DNA from: Citreicella sp. C3M06
GTDB lineage: Bacteria; Pseudomonadota; Alphaproteobacteria; Rhodobacterales; Rhodobacteraceae
Length of the DNA: 53,355 nt
Direction: 5' to 3'
Assembly: GCF_018860705.1 (NCBI RefSeq)
Contig: NZ_JAHKQA010000020.1
Span: forward strand, 1-53,355
Shown in pieces: positions 18,247 to 27,082 of the stretch. Each line of letters begins with the position of its first letter. Position 1 is the stretch's first letter. The notes under the pieces are model-generated. The model saw only the letters and a list, made by a program, of their open reading frames with translations, made no database searches and was not told the origin of the DNA. The translations under genes were made by a program, and so were the position numbers.

Positions 18247-19053
18247 TTATTTTCCGTGACCCGCAACCGTATCGGTGCCGCGGGTCAGCAGCCACGCGCC
18301 AAGGATCGGCGGCAGCGTCACGACAAAAACCACCATCGCGACCACGTTGGTGACGGGGCGTTCGCGCGGGCGGACAAGTTCTTCGAGCATCCAGATCGGC
18401 AATGTCTGCTGCTGGCCTGCGGTAAAGGTGGTCACGATCACCTCGTCAAAGCTGAGCGCAAAGGCCAGCATGCCGCCCACCACCAGCGCCGTGGCGATGT
18501 TGGGCAGGATGACGAAGCGCAGCGTCTGGAACAGGTCGGCACCAAGATCCATCGACGCCTCGGTCAGGCTGCCATGCATCCGGCGAAACCGCGCCACAGC
18601 GTTGTTATACACGATGACCACGCAGAAGGTGGCGTGGCCCAGAACGATGGTCCATGTGCTGAAGGGGATGTCGGCAAGGCTGAAGGCGGATCGCAGCGCG
18701 ATGCCGGTGACCACGCCGGGCAGGGCGATGGGCAGGATCACCAGCAGCGAGATCGTCTCGCGCCCGAAGAACCGCGTGCGCGCCACCGCCGCCGCGCACA
18801 GGCTTCCCAGCAGCATGGCGAGCAGCGTGCTGATGGCGGCGACCTTCAGCGACAGCCCCAGCGCCGCCCAGACATCGGCGCGCCCCCATGTCACCGCGAA
18901 CCATTTCAGCGTCAGGCCGGGGGGCGGCCAGGCAAAGCTCTTTTCCTCACTGGTAAAGGCATAGACAAAGATCAGCAGGATCGGCAGGTGCAGGAAGGCC
19001 AGCCCCAGCCCGGCGGCCAATTTCAACGAGCGGGGGGCGGATTCAGAGCGCAT
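18247..19053 (-). CDS. ydcV: Polyamine-type ABC transporter permease (YdcV/PotC-like)
   Basis: A 268-residue inner-membrane permease with about six hydrophobic helices, starting [20 protein letters not shown]. The EAA loop that docks with the ATPase is [22 protein letters not shown], split across the typical EAA-G spacing. The DEVIVTTF segment in the last third is typical of the PotC/YdcV group. The start overlaps the end of the upstream permease gene by 11 bases. With ydcU it forms the channel of a putrescine/spermidine-type importer, and the patD gene right after it fits putrescine as the substrate. Confidence 0.88.
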   Translation of the reverse strand: MRSESAPRSLKLAAGLGLAFLHLPILLIFVYAFTSEEKSFAWPPPGLTLKWFAVTWGRADVWAALGLSLKVAAISTLLAMLLGSLCAAAVARTRFFGRETISLLVILPIALPGVVTGIALRSAFSLADIPFSTWTIVLGHATFCVVIVYNNAVARFRRMHGSLTEASMDLGADLFQTLRFVILPNIATALVVGGMLAFALSFDEVIVTTFTAGQQQTLPIWMLEELVRPRERPVTNVVAMVVFVVTLPPILGAWLLTRGTDTVAGHGK

Positions 19054-19945
19054 CGAAGGCTCCCATGCGTTTGGCCAATGTCAGGTAGATCCCCATGATG
19101 ACGATGGGCACCACCGCAAAGGCCGCCGCCAGCGGGATGTTCCCCGCAACCCCCTGAAACTGGTAGACGGCCTGACCGATGAACAGCCGCGAATTGCCGA
19201 TGATCTGCGGGATGATGTAATCGCCCAGCGTCAGCGAAAAAGTGAATATAGACCCGGCCACCACCCCCGGCAGCGCCAGCGGCAGCAGCACATGGGCAAA
19301 GGTCTGCGCCGGATGCGCGCCCAGATCGCCCGATGCGTCAAGCATCGAGGTCGGCACCCGCTCCAGCGCCGCCTGTATCGGCAGCACCATGTAGGGCAGC
19401 CAGACATAGACAAAGACAAGGAAGGTGCCGGTCGGGCTGACCGACAGCGAATTGCCGCCCACCACCGGCAGGGCAAGAAACCCGTCGAGCAGCCAGCCAA
19501 GATGCAGCCCCGAAAAGATCCACGTCAGGATGCCTTCCTTGGCAAGGATCAGCTTCCACGCATAGACCTTGACCAGATAGCTTGACCAAAGCGGCATCAT
19601 GATGCCGAGATAGAACAGCGCCCGCCACGGGCCTTTTGCATAGCGCGCGGCGTAAAGCGCGATGGGAAAGGCGATGATCGCCGCCGCCAGCGTGACGCAA
19701 GCGGCCATCACCGCGGTGCGGATCATGATGTCGATATTGGCGGGGCGCAGCAGCTCGGCATAGGTGGCCAGCGTCAGCTCGCGCGTGACCATACCGCTGA
19801 AATGATCGATGGAGAAAAAGCTCTGCAGCAGCAGCGCCACCAGCGAGCCGACATAGATGATGCCAAGCCACAGCAGCGGCGGGACCAGCAGCAGCGCCAA
19901 CAGCAGGCGCGGGTGGCGCCACAGCCTGTCGGAGAGCGCGCTCAT
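19043..19945 (-). CDS. ydcU: Polyamine-type ABC transporter permease (YdcU/PotB-like)
   Basis: A 300-residue inner-membrane permease with a hydrophobic N-terminus ([20 protein letters not shown]) and six predicted helices. The coupling loop is [21 protein letters not shown], and [22 protein letters not shown] is characteristic of the PotB/YdcU family. Its ATG overlaps the stop of the ATPase gene by four bases (ATGA), so translation of the two is coupled. It pairs with the YdcV-like permease downstream. Confidence 0.88.
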   Translation of the reverse strand: MSALSDRLWRHPRLLLALLLVPPLLWLGIIYVGSLVALLLQSFFSIDHFSGMVTRELTLATYAELLRPANIDIMIRTAVMAACVTLAAAIIAFPIALYAARYAKGPWRALFYLGIMMPLWSSYLVKVYAWKLILAKEGILTWIFSGLHLGWLLDGFLALPVVGGNSLSVSPTGTFLVFVYVWLPYMVLPIQAALERVPTSMLDASGDLGAHPAQTFAHVLLPLALPGVVAGSIFTFSLTLGDYIIPQIIGNSRLFIGQAVYQFQGVAGNIPLAAAFAVVPIVIMGIYLTLAKRMGAFDAL

Positions 19946-20922
19946 GCGCTTCTCATCACGTGCAATGCGCCCGGCGCCCAGCCAAGCGCGACGGTCTCGC
20001 CCTGAGCGGGCAGCGGGTGATGCTGCGGCACCAGCGCGGTGAGGCGCGTGCCCCCGGTTTCAAGCGTGACGCGGGTCGATTGCCCAAGAAAGCTGATCCC
20101 GGTGACGTTGCCCTGCAGCGGGCCCGCGCCAAGCTGAAGATGTTCGGGGCGCAGCGCGGCGGGGTGGGCCTCGCCGGTGAAGGGTTGTGCCATTTCGACT
20201 GGCAGCACGTTGCTGGAGCCGACAAAATCCGCAATAAACGGGGTTTGCGGGCGGAAATACACGTCTTCGGGGGTGCCAAGCTGCATGATGCGCCCGTCGT
20301 TGAACACCGCGACGCGATCGGCCATCGACAGCGCCTCGCCCTGATCATGGGTGACAAAGACAAAGGTGATGCCCAGTTCGCGTTGCAGGCTTTTCAGCTC
20401 CTCCTGCATCTGCTCGCGCAGCTTTAGATCCAGCGCGCCCAGCGGCTCGTCCAGCAGCAGCACCCGTGGTTTCATCACCAGCGCCCTCGCCAGCGCGACC
20501 CGCTGGCGCTGCCCGCCAGACAGCTCGGACGGCTTGCGCGCGCCGTAACCGCCAAGGCGCACCATTTCCAGCGCCGCCTCGACCTGCGCGTGGCGGGCGC
20601 GCCGCGACAGCCCTTTGATCATCAGCCCATAGGCGACATTGTCCAGCACGTTCAGATGCGGAAACAGCGCGTAATCCTGAAACACCGTGTTGACCGCGCG
20701 CTTGTAGGGCGGCAGCGCCCCGACGTCTTCGCCGAAGATGCGGATGCTGCCCGAGGTTGGGCGTTCAAACCCGGCGATCAGGCGCAAGGAGGTGGTCTTG
20801 CCCGATCCCGAAGGCCCGAGCATGGCAAAAAATTCACCTTCGGGGATGGCAAGGTCCACCCGGTCCACGGCCCGCACCGCGCCGTAATGGCGCGAGACCG
20901 ATGCAAACGACACCGCTGACAT
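19942..20922 (-). CDS. ydcT: Polyamine-type ABC transporter ATPase (YdcT/PotA-like)
   Basis: A 326-residue ATP-binding subunit that powers the importer. Walker A is GPSGSGKTT at residues 36-44. The Q-loop is in VFQDYALFPHLNV, the signature is LSGGQRQRVALARAL, Walker B is VLLLDEPLGALD and the switch histidine is in FVTHDQGEA. The C-terminal 90 residues form the TOBE-type domain typical of PotA proteins, with RPEHL near its start. The substrate-binding-protein gene lies upstream on the same strand with a hairpin between. Confidence 0.93.
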   Translation of the reverse strand: MSAVSFASVSRHYGAVRAVDRVDLAIPEGEFFAMLGPSGSGKTTSLRLIAGFERPTSGSIRIFGEDVGALPPYKRAVNTVFQDYALFPHLNVLDNVAYGLMIKGLSRRARHAQVEAALEMVRLGGYGARKPSELSGGQRQRVALARALVMKPRVLLLDEPLGALDLKLREQMQEELKSLQRELGITFVFVTHDQGEALSMADRVAVFNDGRIMQLGTPEDVYFRPQTPFIADFVGSSNVLPVEMAQPFTGEAHPAALRPEHLQLGAGPLQGNVTGISFLGQSTRVTLETGGTRLTALVPQHHPLPAQGETVALGWAPGALHVMRSA

Positions 20923-20940
20923 GGCTGTTTCCTGTGCAAG

Positions 20941-20963
20941 GCCCCCGCGCGTGGCACGGGGGC
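20941..20963 (-). terminator. Intercistronic hairpin between ydcS and ydcT
   Basis: GCCCCCG (20941-20947) pairs with CGGGGGC (20957-20963) over 9 bases. It sits seven bases after the end of the binding-protein gene and has no T-run. Such hairpins commonly protect the binding-protein message, or partly terminate, so that it is made in excess over the membrane parts. Confidence 0.6.
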
Positions 20964-20970
20964 AAGGGGC

Positions 20971-22125
20971 TTAGCGCCCGCCGATCACGCCGATATAATC
21001 CGACACCCAGCGGTAATAGGGCACGCATTCCTCTTGCGAGGCGCAGGCCGCGACCGGGGTTTTCCAGAACTTGATGCGTTCGAATTCAGCCAGGCCGTTG
21101 GCGTCGCAGCCTTCTTGCGTCTGCATCCCCGAGCCATCCGAACAGGCCGAGGGCACCGAGGGCACCGCGCCGAACCAGACGGACAGATCCGATTGCAGGT
21201 TCGATGACAGCGTGTGTTCCATCCATTTATAGGCGCAGTTCGGGTGCTCGGCCTCGGCGTGCAGCATGGTGGTGTCGGCCCAGCCGGTCGCGCCCTCGGT
21301 CGGGATGACCGAGGCCACCGGCACGCCATCGGCCTGCAACAGGTTCACCTGAAACGGCCAGGACCCGGACGCCGCCATGCCTTCGTTCTTGAAATCGTCG
21401 ATCTGGATGAACGCGTCGTGCCAGTAGCGCGACACCAGCGTGCGCTGGGTGCGCAGCAGATCGAGCGCCGCGTCATATTGCGCCTGTGTCAGCTCATAGG
21501 GGTCGGTGATGCCCAGATCGGGCTGGTGGGTCATCAGGTACAGCGCCGCATCGGCAATGTGGATCGGCCCGTCATAGGCCTGCACGCGGCCCTCGTTAGG
21601 CGCGCCATCGGGCAGGTCCATCGGCTCGAACACCACCGACCATGATGTTGGTGCCTCGGGGAAGACCTCGGTGTTGTACATCAGCACGTTGGGCCCCCAC
21701 ATGTAGGGGGTGCCGTAATGGGTGCCATCGACGGTGTGCCATGGCGCGTCCTTGAGCCGGTCGTCGACCTTGCTCCACGATGGAATCAGGTCGGTGTTGA
21801 TCGGCTGCACCCGCTTGCCCGCGATCATCCGCAGCGACGCATCGCCCGAAGCGGTCACCAGATCGAAGCCGCCCTCGTTCATCAGCGCGACCATTTCATC
21901 TGAGGTGTTGGCGGTCTTGACCGATACCATGCAGCCGGTTGCCTCTTCGAAGCTGGTGACCCAGTCGAAGGCGGCGTCGGTTTCGCCGCGCTCGATATAG
22001 CCAGCCCATGCGACGATCGACAGGGCGCCTTCGCCTGTCCCGATCTCGCTCATCTGGGCCAACGACGCGGTGGCGAGCGACATCGCCGCCGTGGTGCCCA
22101 TCAGAGTCCTGAGCAATCTGTTCAT
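20971..22125 (-). CDS. ydcS: Polyamine-type ABC transporter substrate-binding protein (YdcS/PotD-like)
   Basis: A 384-residue periplasmic protein. MNRLLRTLMGTTAAMSLATA with a likely cut after SLAQ is the signal peptide. The mature part begins EGALSIVAWAGYIERGETD and contains FEEATGCMVSVKTANTSDEM and YGTPYMWGPNVLMYNTEVF, as in YdcS-type family 1 binding proteins. The ATG at 22125 has GGGAG at ideal spacing, while the ATG two codons before it is too close. The frame is open further upstream but is not protein-like there. Two cysteine pairs near the C-terminus may form disulfides. The product presumably captures putrescine or a related amine (inferred from patD). Confidence 0.88.
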   Translation of the reverse strand: MNRLLRTLMGTTAAMSLATASLAQMSEIGTGEGALSIVAWAGYIERGETDAAFDWVTSFEEATGCMVSVKTANTSDEMVALMNEGGFDLVTASGDASLRMIAGKRVQPINTDLIPSWSKVDDRLKDAPWHTVDGTHYGTPYMWGPNVLMYNTEVFPEAPTSWSVVFEPMDLPDGAPNEGRVQAYDGPIHIADAALYLMTHQPDLGITDPYELTQAQYDAALDLLRTQRTLVSRYWHDAFIQIDDFKNEGMAASGSWPFQVNLLQADGVPVASVIPTEGATGWADTTMLHAEAEHPNCAYKWMEHTLSSNLQSDLSVWFGAVPSVPSACSDGSGMQTQEGCDANGLAEFERIKFWKTPVAACASQEECVPYYRWVSDYIGVIGGR

Positions 22126-22307
22126 CTTCATACTCCCGCAAGGGCGGGCCGCAGGGTGCCAGCTTTGCCAAGGGGCAAAGGGCAGGGGCGGCGTGGCCCG
22201 GAAATGGCGCTGTTGGTAAGGGCCATGCGGCCCGGGAGGCAGCGCCGCGCCTCTGGCGGGCGCGTGTCGCCGTCTCCGTAATCGCAGCATGTGCCGGTCT
22301 CGCTGCG

Positions 22308-22350
22308 TTCGCAAATTCAATCTTGCGAATGATGTATTCGGAAATTCCGA
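22308..22350 (-). promoter_or_regulatory. Two palindromes before ydcS: probable LysR-type binding sites
   Basis: TTCGCAA (22308-22314) and TTGCGAA (22323-22329) form a perfect inverted repeat over 8 bases. TCGGAAATTCCGA (22338-22350) is a perfect 13-bp palindrome of the T-N11-A form typical of LysR-type recognition sites. Both lie in the AT-richer end of the 230-base gap between the LysR gene and ydcS, upstream of ydcS. The remainder of the gap shows nothing clear. Confidence 0.5.
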
Positions 22351-22354
22351 TAGC

Positions 22355-23263
22355 TTAGCTGCGCAGATGCGCGCCTTGCCCCAGTCGCGCCAGCGAGATG
22401 AAATCCTGCACCGGCGGTGTCAGCGGCAGGCCGCGCCGCCAGACCATGCCGACCTGCACGATCGGCAGCGAGCCCGAAACGTCGCGCGCCTCGATCCGGT
22501 CGCCATCCAGCGACCACGGGCGATAGACCAGATCCGGCAGCAGCGCGACTCCAGCGCCGGTGGCGACAAGGCTGCGCACCGCTTCGACCGATCTGGTGCG
22601 AAAGGCGATCTGCGGGCGGCGGCCAAACGCGCTGAGCAGCTTGACCGCCTCGTCCTCCATCTCATCGACCGACAGCATGATCAGCGGCTCCTGCGCCACG
22701 TCATCAAGTCCGATGCCTTCGCGATCCAGAAGCGGATGTTCCAGCGGCAACCACAGCCGGAACGCCGACACATCAAGGATTTCCGATTGCAGCGCCATGC
22801 GGTCGCGCAGGTTGGAGATCACCATCACCGCCACGTCGAGCTCGCCGCCGATCAGCAGATGTTCAAGGTATTCGCCGCTGTCTTCCTGCGCCGACACCTG
22901 CACCGCCGGGTTCATCCGCCGGTAGCGCGCCAGCAGGTCCGACATGACGTAGCCGGCCATCAGGCTTGTCACCCCGATGTTCAGCCTGCCGGTGGTGCCT
23001 TGTGTCGTTTCAAAGGCGCGGCGTGCGCCTTGCACCTCGGTCAGGATACGGGTGGCGTGGCGCAGGAACTGGTGGCCGCTCTGGGTGATGTCCAGCCCGC
23101 GCGCGTGGCGGTCGAACAGCGTGACGGCCAGATCCGCCTCGAGGTTCTTGAGCGATTCGGTGATCGCCGACTGCGACACAGACAACGCCCGCGCCGCGCC
23201 AATGACCGAGCCGCGCTCGGCCACCGCCACGAAATATTGCAATTGTCTGAGGGTAAACGACAT
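22355..23263 (-). CDS. LysR-type transcriptional regulator
   Basis: A 302-residue LysR-family protein. The N-terminal helix-turn-helix is clear (RQLQYFVAVAERGSVIGAAR, then SVSQSAITESLKNLEADLAV), with FDRHARGLDITQSGHQFL in the wing. The effector domain contains LNIGVTSLMAGYVMSDLL and VATGAGVALLPD. It lies directly upstream of ydcS on the same strand, and the gap between them holds LysR-type palindromes, so control of the ydcSTUV-patD operon is the best guess. Its own start codon lies in a hairpin shared with the end of the edd region. Confidence 0.88.
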   Translation of the reverse strand: MSFTLRQLQYFVAVAERGSVIGAARALSVSQSAITESLKNLEADLAVTLFDRHARGLDITQSGHQFLRHATRILTEVQGARRAFETTQGTTGRLNIGVTSLMAGYVMSDLLARYRRMNPAVQVSAQEDSGEYLEHLLIGGELDVAVMVISNLRDRMALQSEILDVSAFRLWLPLEHPLLDREGIGLDDVAQEPLIMLSVDEMEDEAVKLLSAFGRRPQIAFRTRSVEAVRSLVATGAGVALLPDLVYRPWSLDGDRIEARDVSGSLPIVQVGMVWRRGLPLTPPVQDFISLARLGQGAHLRS

Positions 23264-23296
23264 TCCGGCTCTCCTTGCGGAGAAGCAGAGCCGGAA
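23263..23296 (-). promoter_or_regulatory. Hairpin enclosing the ribosome site of the LysR gene
   Basis: On the minus strand TTCCGGCTCT (23296-23287) pairs perfectly with AGAGCCGGAA (23272-23263). The second arm contains the end of the AAGGAGAG ribosome site and the A of the LysR ATG. A shorter alternative stem (CTCC/GGAG) exists inside. It may lower translation of the regulator or act as a weak terminator after edd, whose stop is 18 bases earlier. Confidence 0.6.
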
Positions 23297-23314
23297 ATCA
23301 GGGCTGGCGCAAGC

Positions 23315-25120
23315 TCAGACGACCACCGCCGCGCCATTCGACGCAAGGCCGACGTTTTCGCGGAAGGCGGCGAACAATTCGCGCCCGACGCCATGGCCAT
23401 TGCCAGTGAGGTCAACAACCACCGGGTCGCGGTCTTCGAAGCCTTCGGTCAGGCAGGACAGGGTACCCGCGGTCGCATCGACACGCACGATGTCGCCATC
23501 GCGCAGTTTGGCCAGCGGGCCGCCGCTGGCTGCTTCGGGCGAGACATGGATGGCGCTTGGCACCTTGCCCGATGCGCCCGACATGCGCCCGTCGGTGACC
23601 AGCGCCACCTTCAGCCCGCGATCCTGAAGCACCGCCAGCGTCGGGGTCAGCGAATGCAGCTCGGGCATGCCATTGGCCTTGGGGCCCTGAAAGCGCACGA
23701 CGACGATGGTGTCGGTGGTGAATTCCCCGGCCTTGAACGCAGCTTTCACATCGTCCTGATCGTGGAAGATGCGGCAGGGGGCCTCAACCACGTGGCGCTC
23801 GGGTGCGACGGCAGAGACCTTCATCATGCCATGGCCAAGGTTGCCGTGCATCTGGCTGAGCCCGCCGGTCTTCTGGAACGGGGCCGAGGCGGGGCGCAGG
23901 ATCTTGTCGTTCTGCGTCTCGCGCGAGGCCGGTTCAAACGTCACCACGCCGTCTTTCAGCTTGGGTTCCTGCGTGTAAAGCGACAGCCCGTCGCCCGCCA
24001 CGGTCTTGACGTCCTCGTGCACGAGGCCCGCATCCAGCAACTCGGCAATCAGGTATTGCAGGCCACCGGCGGCGTGGAAATGGTTCACGTCGGCCAGCCC
24101 GTTGGGATAGACCTTGGCCATCAGCGGCACCACCGAAGAGATCGCATCGAAATCGTCGAGCGTGATCTCCAGCCCGGCGGCGCGGGCCATGGCGGGCAGG
24201 TGCAGCACGAGGTTGGTCGACCCGCCCGTGGCCATCAGCCCGACGATGCCGTTCACGAAGGCCTTGGCATCCAGAATATCGCAGACCGGGCGGTAATCAT
24301 TGCCCAGACGGGTGATCTCCAGCGCGCGCTTGGCGCCGGCCACGGTCAGCGCATCGCGCAGGGGGGTGTTGGGGTTGACGAAGCTGGCGCCGGGCAGGTG
24401 CAGGCCCATAATCTCCATCAGCATCTGGTTGCTGTTGGCCGTGCCGTAGAACGTGCAGGTGCCGGGGCCGTGATAGCTTTTCATCTCGGCTTCCATCAGC
24501 TTGTCGCGGCCGACCTCGCCGGTGGCGAATTGCTGACGCACCTTCGACTTTTCGTCATTGGGCAGGCCCGAGGTCATCGGCCCGGCGGGCAGGAAGATGC
24601 CGGGAATGTAGCCAAAGGTCGCCGCACCGATCACGAGACCGGGCACAATCTTGTCGCACACGCCCAGATAGACCGCCGCATCAAAGACGTTGTGCGACAG
24701 CGACACGCCGGTTGCCAGCGCGATCACATCGCGAGAAAACAGCGACAGTTCCATGCCGACCTGGCCTTGCGTGACCCCGTCGCACATGGCGGGTACGCCG
24801 CCTGCGACCTGCGCCGTGCTGCCCGCCGCGCGGGCGGCATCGCGGATGATCTGCGGAAAGCGCTCGAACGGCTGATGCGCCGACAGCATGTCGTTATAAG
24901 CGGTGACGATCCCGAGATTCGCCGACAGCCCTTCGGCCAGACGGCCTTGATCGTCGCCCATCGCCGCATAGGCATGGGCTTGGTTGCCGCAGGTCAGGTG
25001 GGCGCGGCGCGGGCCTTCCTCGGCGGCGCGGCGCATCCGGTCGAGATAGGTGGCGCGGCGGGTTTCAGACCGGGCCTCGATGGCGTCGGTGACCTTGGCA
25101 ATCGTGCTGTCGAGCGGCAT
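23315..25120 (-). CDS. edd: 6-phosphogluconate dehydratase
   Basis: First enzyme of the Entner-Doudoroff branch, converting 6-phosphogluconate to 2-keto-3-deoxy-6-phosphogluconate. The protein is 601 residues, the family's normal length. Iron-sulfur cysteines are in [21 protein letters not shown] and [31 protein letters not shown] and [19 protein letters not shown] separate it from dihydroxy-acid dehydratase (IlvD). The ATG at 25120 is preceded by AAGGAGAGG. eda is not adjacent. A GntR-like operator lies about 62 bases upstream of the start. A second IlvD/Edd-family gene occurs at 51.4 kb but belongs to another branch. Confidence 0.95.
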   Translation of the reverse strand: MPLDSTIAKVTDAIEARSETRRATYLDRMRRAAEEGPRRAHLTCGNQAHAYAAMGDDQGRLAEGLSANLGIVTAYNDMLSAHQPFERFPQIIRDAARAAGSTAQVAGGVPAMCDGVTQGQVGMELSLFSRDVIALATGVSLSHNVFDAAVYLGVCDKIVPGLVIGAATFGYIPGIFLPAGPMTSGLPNDEKSKVRQQFATGEVGRDKLMEAEMKSYHGPGTCTFYGTANSNQMLMEIMGLHLPGASFVNPNTPLRDALTVAGAKRALEITRLGNDYRPVCDILDAKAFVNGIVGLMATGGSTNLVLHLPAMARAAGLEITLDDFDAISSVVPLMAKVYPNGLADVNHFHAAGGLQYLIAELLDAGLVHEDVKTVAGDGLSLYTQEPKLKDGVVTFEPASRETQNDKILRPASAPFQKTGGLSQMHGNLGHGMMKVSAVAPERHVVEAPCRIFHDQDDVKAAFKAGEFTTDTIVVVRFQGPKANGMPELHSLTPTLAVLQDRGLKVALVTDGRMSGASGKVPSAIHVSPEAASGGPLAKLRDGDIVRVDATAGTLSCLTEGFEDRDPVVVDLTGNGHGVGRELFAAFRENVGLASNGAAVVV

Positions 25121-25181
25121 GAGTCCTCTCCTTGCTGGTCGGCCCTTCACGGGGGCACTGGCATGGGAAACGATCTATATC

Positions 25182-25195
25182 AGTTAGCGGTAACA
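25182..25195 (-). promoter_or_regulatory. GntR/LacI-type operator before edd
   Basis: AGTTAGCGGTAACA matches TGTTAnCGnTAACA, the form bound by LacI-family gluconate repressors such as E. coli GntR, at all but one fixed position. It lies between edd and the divergent RlmI-like gene, about 62 bases before the edd start, where it could shut off transcription in the absence of gluconate. No LacI-type gene is in the window. Confidence 0.5.
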
Positions 25196-25301
25196 GTAAA
25201 GATCTGCACAACGCCCGCTGGATGCGCGCCAGCGCGTTGCCGTTTCTGGCGTCGTGAAATCGCGCTTTCCCTTGATGGGGGCAGCGCGATATAGGGGCGG
25301 G

Positions 25302-26495
25302 ATGAACACATCGCTCCCCACCGTGCGCTTGACGCCGAAAGCCAATGCCCGCGCCCTGCGCCGAGGCTTCCCTTGGGTCTATTCCAACGAGCTGGTGCTC
25401 GACCGGCGCACCAAGGGGCTTGCCCCCGGCACGGTTGCGCTGCTCGAGGATGCCGAGCGCACGCCGCTTGGCCTCGTCGGGGTCACCCCCGGATCGAAGA
25501 TTGCCGGGCGGATGCTGGACCGCAACACCGAGGCGGTCATCGACCGCGCCTGGCTGACCGCAAAGCTGCAAAAGGCGCTGTCGCTGCGCGCCCGCCTGTA
25601 TGATGCGCCGTTCTACCGGCTGGTCCATGCCGAGGCCGATGGCCTGCCGGGCGTGATCATCGACCGTTTTGGCGATGTCGCCGTGGTGCAGCCCAACGCC
25701 GCGTGGTCGGAATTGTTGCTGGACGATCTTGTCGCCGCGCTGGCCGAGGTCAGCGGCGTGACCACCATCCTCAAGAACGCCGGATCGCGGGGGCGTCAGC
25801 TCGAAGGGCTGGATGACGTCAACGCGGTGCTGCTGGGCGATGCGCCCGATGCGCCGCTGCCGGTAGAAATGAACGGCGCGACCTATCTCGCCGATCTGAC
25901 CGGCGGGCAAAAGACCGGGCTGTTCTTTGACCAGCGTGCCAATCAGGCCTTTGCCGCCTCGCTGGCGCAGGGGCAGACGGTGCTGGACGTGTTCAGCCAT
26001 GTCGGCGGCTTTGCGCTGGCGGCGCTGGCCAATGGCGCAATCCACGCGCTGGCGGTGGATGGTTCGGCCCCGGCGCTGGCGCTGGCCAGCGAGGGCGCGG
26101 CGCGCATGGGCGCGACTGATCGCTTCGAGACGCGGCAGGGCGATGCCTTTGACGCGCTGGCGGCGCTGAACGAGGAAAACGCCCGCTTCGGCCTTGTGGT
26201 TTGCGACCCGCCCGCCTTTGCGCCCGCAAAGCCGGCGCTCGAGGCCGGCCTGCGCGCTTATGAGCGGGTGGCCAAACTGGCCGCGCCGCTGGTCGAGGAA
26301 GACGGCTATCTGGTACTGTGCTCGTGCAGCCATGCCGCCGATCTCAGCAGCTTTACCGGTGCCTGCCTGCGCGGCATTGGCCGCGCGGGTCGGCATGCGC
26401 AACTGCTGCACACCGGTTTTGCCGGGCCGGACCATCCGCTGATGCCGCAGCTGGCGGAATCGGGCTATCTCAAGGCGTTGGTCTTCCGCCTGTGA
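25302..26495 (+). CDS. RlmI-like class I SAM-dependent rRNA methyltransferase
   Basis: A 397-residue protein with an N-terminal PUA domain (RLTPKANARALRRGFPWVYS), a middle linker domain and a C-terminal Rossmann methyltransferase domain. YLADLTGGQKTGLFFDQR and VLDVFSHVGGFALAAL form the SAM site. VVCDPPAFAPAK is the DPPAF catalytic loop of the RlmI/RlmK group, which methylates cytosine C5 in 23S rRNA, and VLCSCSHAADL supplies the catalytic-side cysteine. The ATG at 25302 follows AGGGGCGGG. The gene overlaps the following PIN gene by four bases. I recall this pair being conserved in Rhodobacter relatives, but the exact rRNA target is not shown. Confidence 0.88.
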   Translation: MNTSLPTVRLTPKANARALRRGFPWVYSNELVLDRRTKGLAPGTVALLEDAERTPLGLVGVTPGSKIAGRMLDRNTEAVIDRAWLTAKLQKALSLRARLYDAPFYRLVHAEADGLPGVIIDRFGDVAVVQPNAAWSELLLDDLVAALAEVSGVTTILKNAGSRGRQLEGLDDVNAVLLGDAPDAPLPVEMNGATYLADLTGGQKTGLFFDQRANQAFAASLAQGQTVLDVFSHVGGFALAALANGAIHALAVDGSAPALALASEGAARMGATDRFETRQGDAFDALAALNEENARFGLVVCDPPAFAPAKPALEAGLRAYERVAKLAAPLVEEDGYLVLCSCSHAADLSSFTGACLRGIGRAGRHAQLLHTGFAGPDHPLMPQLAESGYLKALVFRL

Positions 26496-27034
26496 AGGTG
26501 CTGCTGGACACCTGCGTCATCTACCCCACGGTGATGCGCGAGGTGCTCCTTGGGGTTGCGGCGCAGGGCGTGTTCGAGCCGCTCTGGTCGGCGCGCATTC
26601 TCGAAGAATGGGCGCTGGCCGCGCGCAAGCTCGGCCCGCTGGGCGAGGTGCAGGCGCGCGGCGAGATCGCGCAGCTGCGCAGCGCATGGCCGCGGGCCGA
26701 GGTGCGCTACAAACCCTCGCTGGAACAGCGGCTGTGGTTGCCCGACCCGTCGGATGTACATGTTCTGGCGGCGGCGATCGACGGCAGCGCCGACATCATC
26801 GTCACCGAGAACGCCAAGGATTTCCCGCGCGGCGTTCTGGCAGAAGAGGGTGTGAGCCGCGTCGATGCCGATGGCTTCCTGCGCGGATGCTATGAGGCCA
26901 GCCCCGAAGCGGTGCGCAGCGCCTGCGACGCGGTTCTGGCCGAAGCTCGGCGGCTGTCTGGCGAAGACTGGACGATGCGCGCCCTGCTGAAAAAGGCGCG
27001 CCTGCCGCGTCTGGGCAAGGCGCTTGAGGCCTGA
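26492..27034 (+). CDS. PIN-domain protein, probable ribonuclease
   Basis: A 180-residue protein with the PIN nuclease fold. The first acidic residue is in LLDTCVIYP and further conserved acids are in LEEWALAARK, DPSDVHVLAAAI and IIVTENAKDFP. The start is a GTG at 26492 sharing four bases with the stop of the methyltransferase gene (GTGA), so the two are translationally coupled. PIN proteins are often toxins, but no small antitoxin gene precedes this one and the partner is an rRNA methyltransferase. A role in RNA processing or quality control is therefore more likely (inference). Confidence 0.85.
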   Translation: MKVLLDTCVIYPTVMREVLLGVAAQGVFEPLWSARILEEWALAARKLGPLGEVQARGEIAQLRSAWPRAEVRYKPSLEQRLWLPDPSDVHVLAAAIDGSADIIVTENAKDFPRGVLAEEGVSRVDADGFLRGCYEASPEAVRSACDAVLAEARRLSGEDWTMRALLKKARLPRLGKALEA

Positions 27035-27082
27035 ACCGCAGCAGGCGTGCCGCATCGAATCGCTTCACGCAGCACATGGATG

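Noticed and set aside
22289-25294. 1001-codon open frame on the plus strand
   Set aside because: It is antisense to the LysR gene and edd, both well supported. The translated sequence has no domain-like features.
26492-27034. PIN protein as the toxin of a toxin-antitoxin pair
   Set aside because: No small antitoxin-like gene precedes or follows it. The coupled partner is a full-length methyltransferase.
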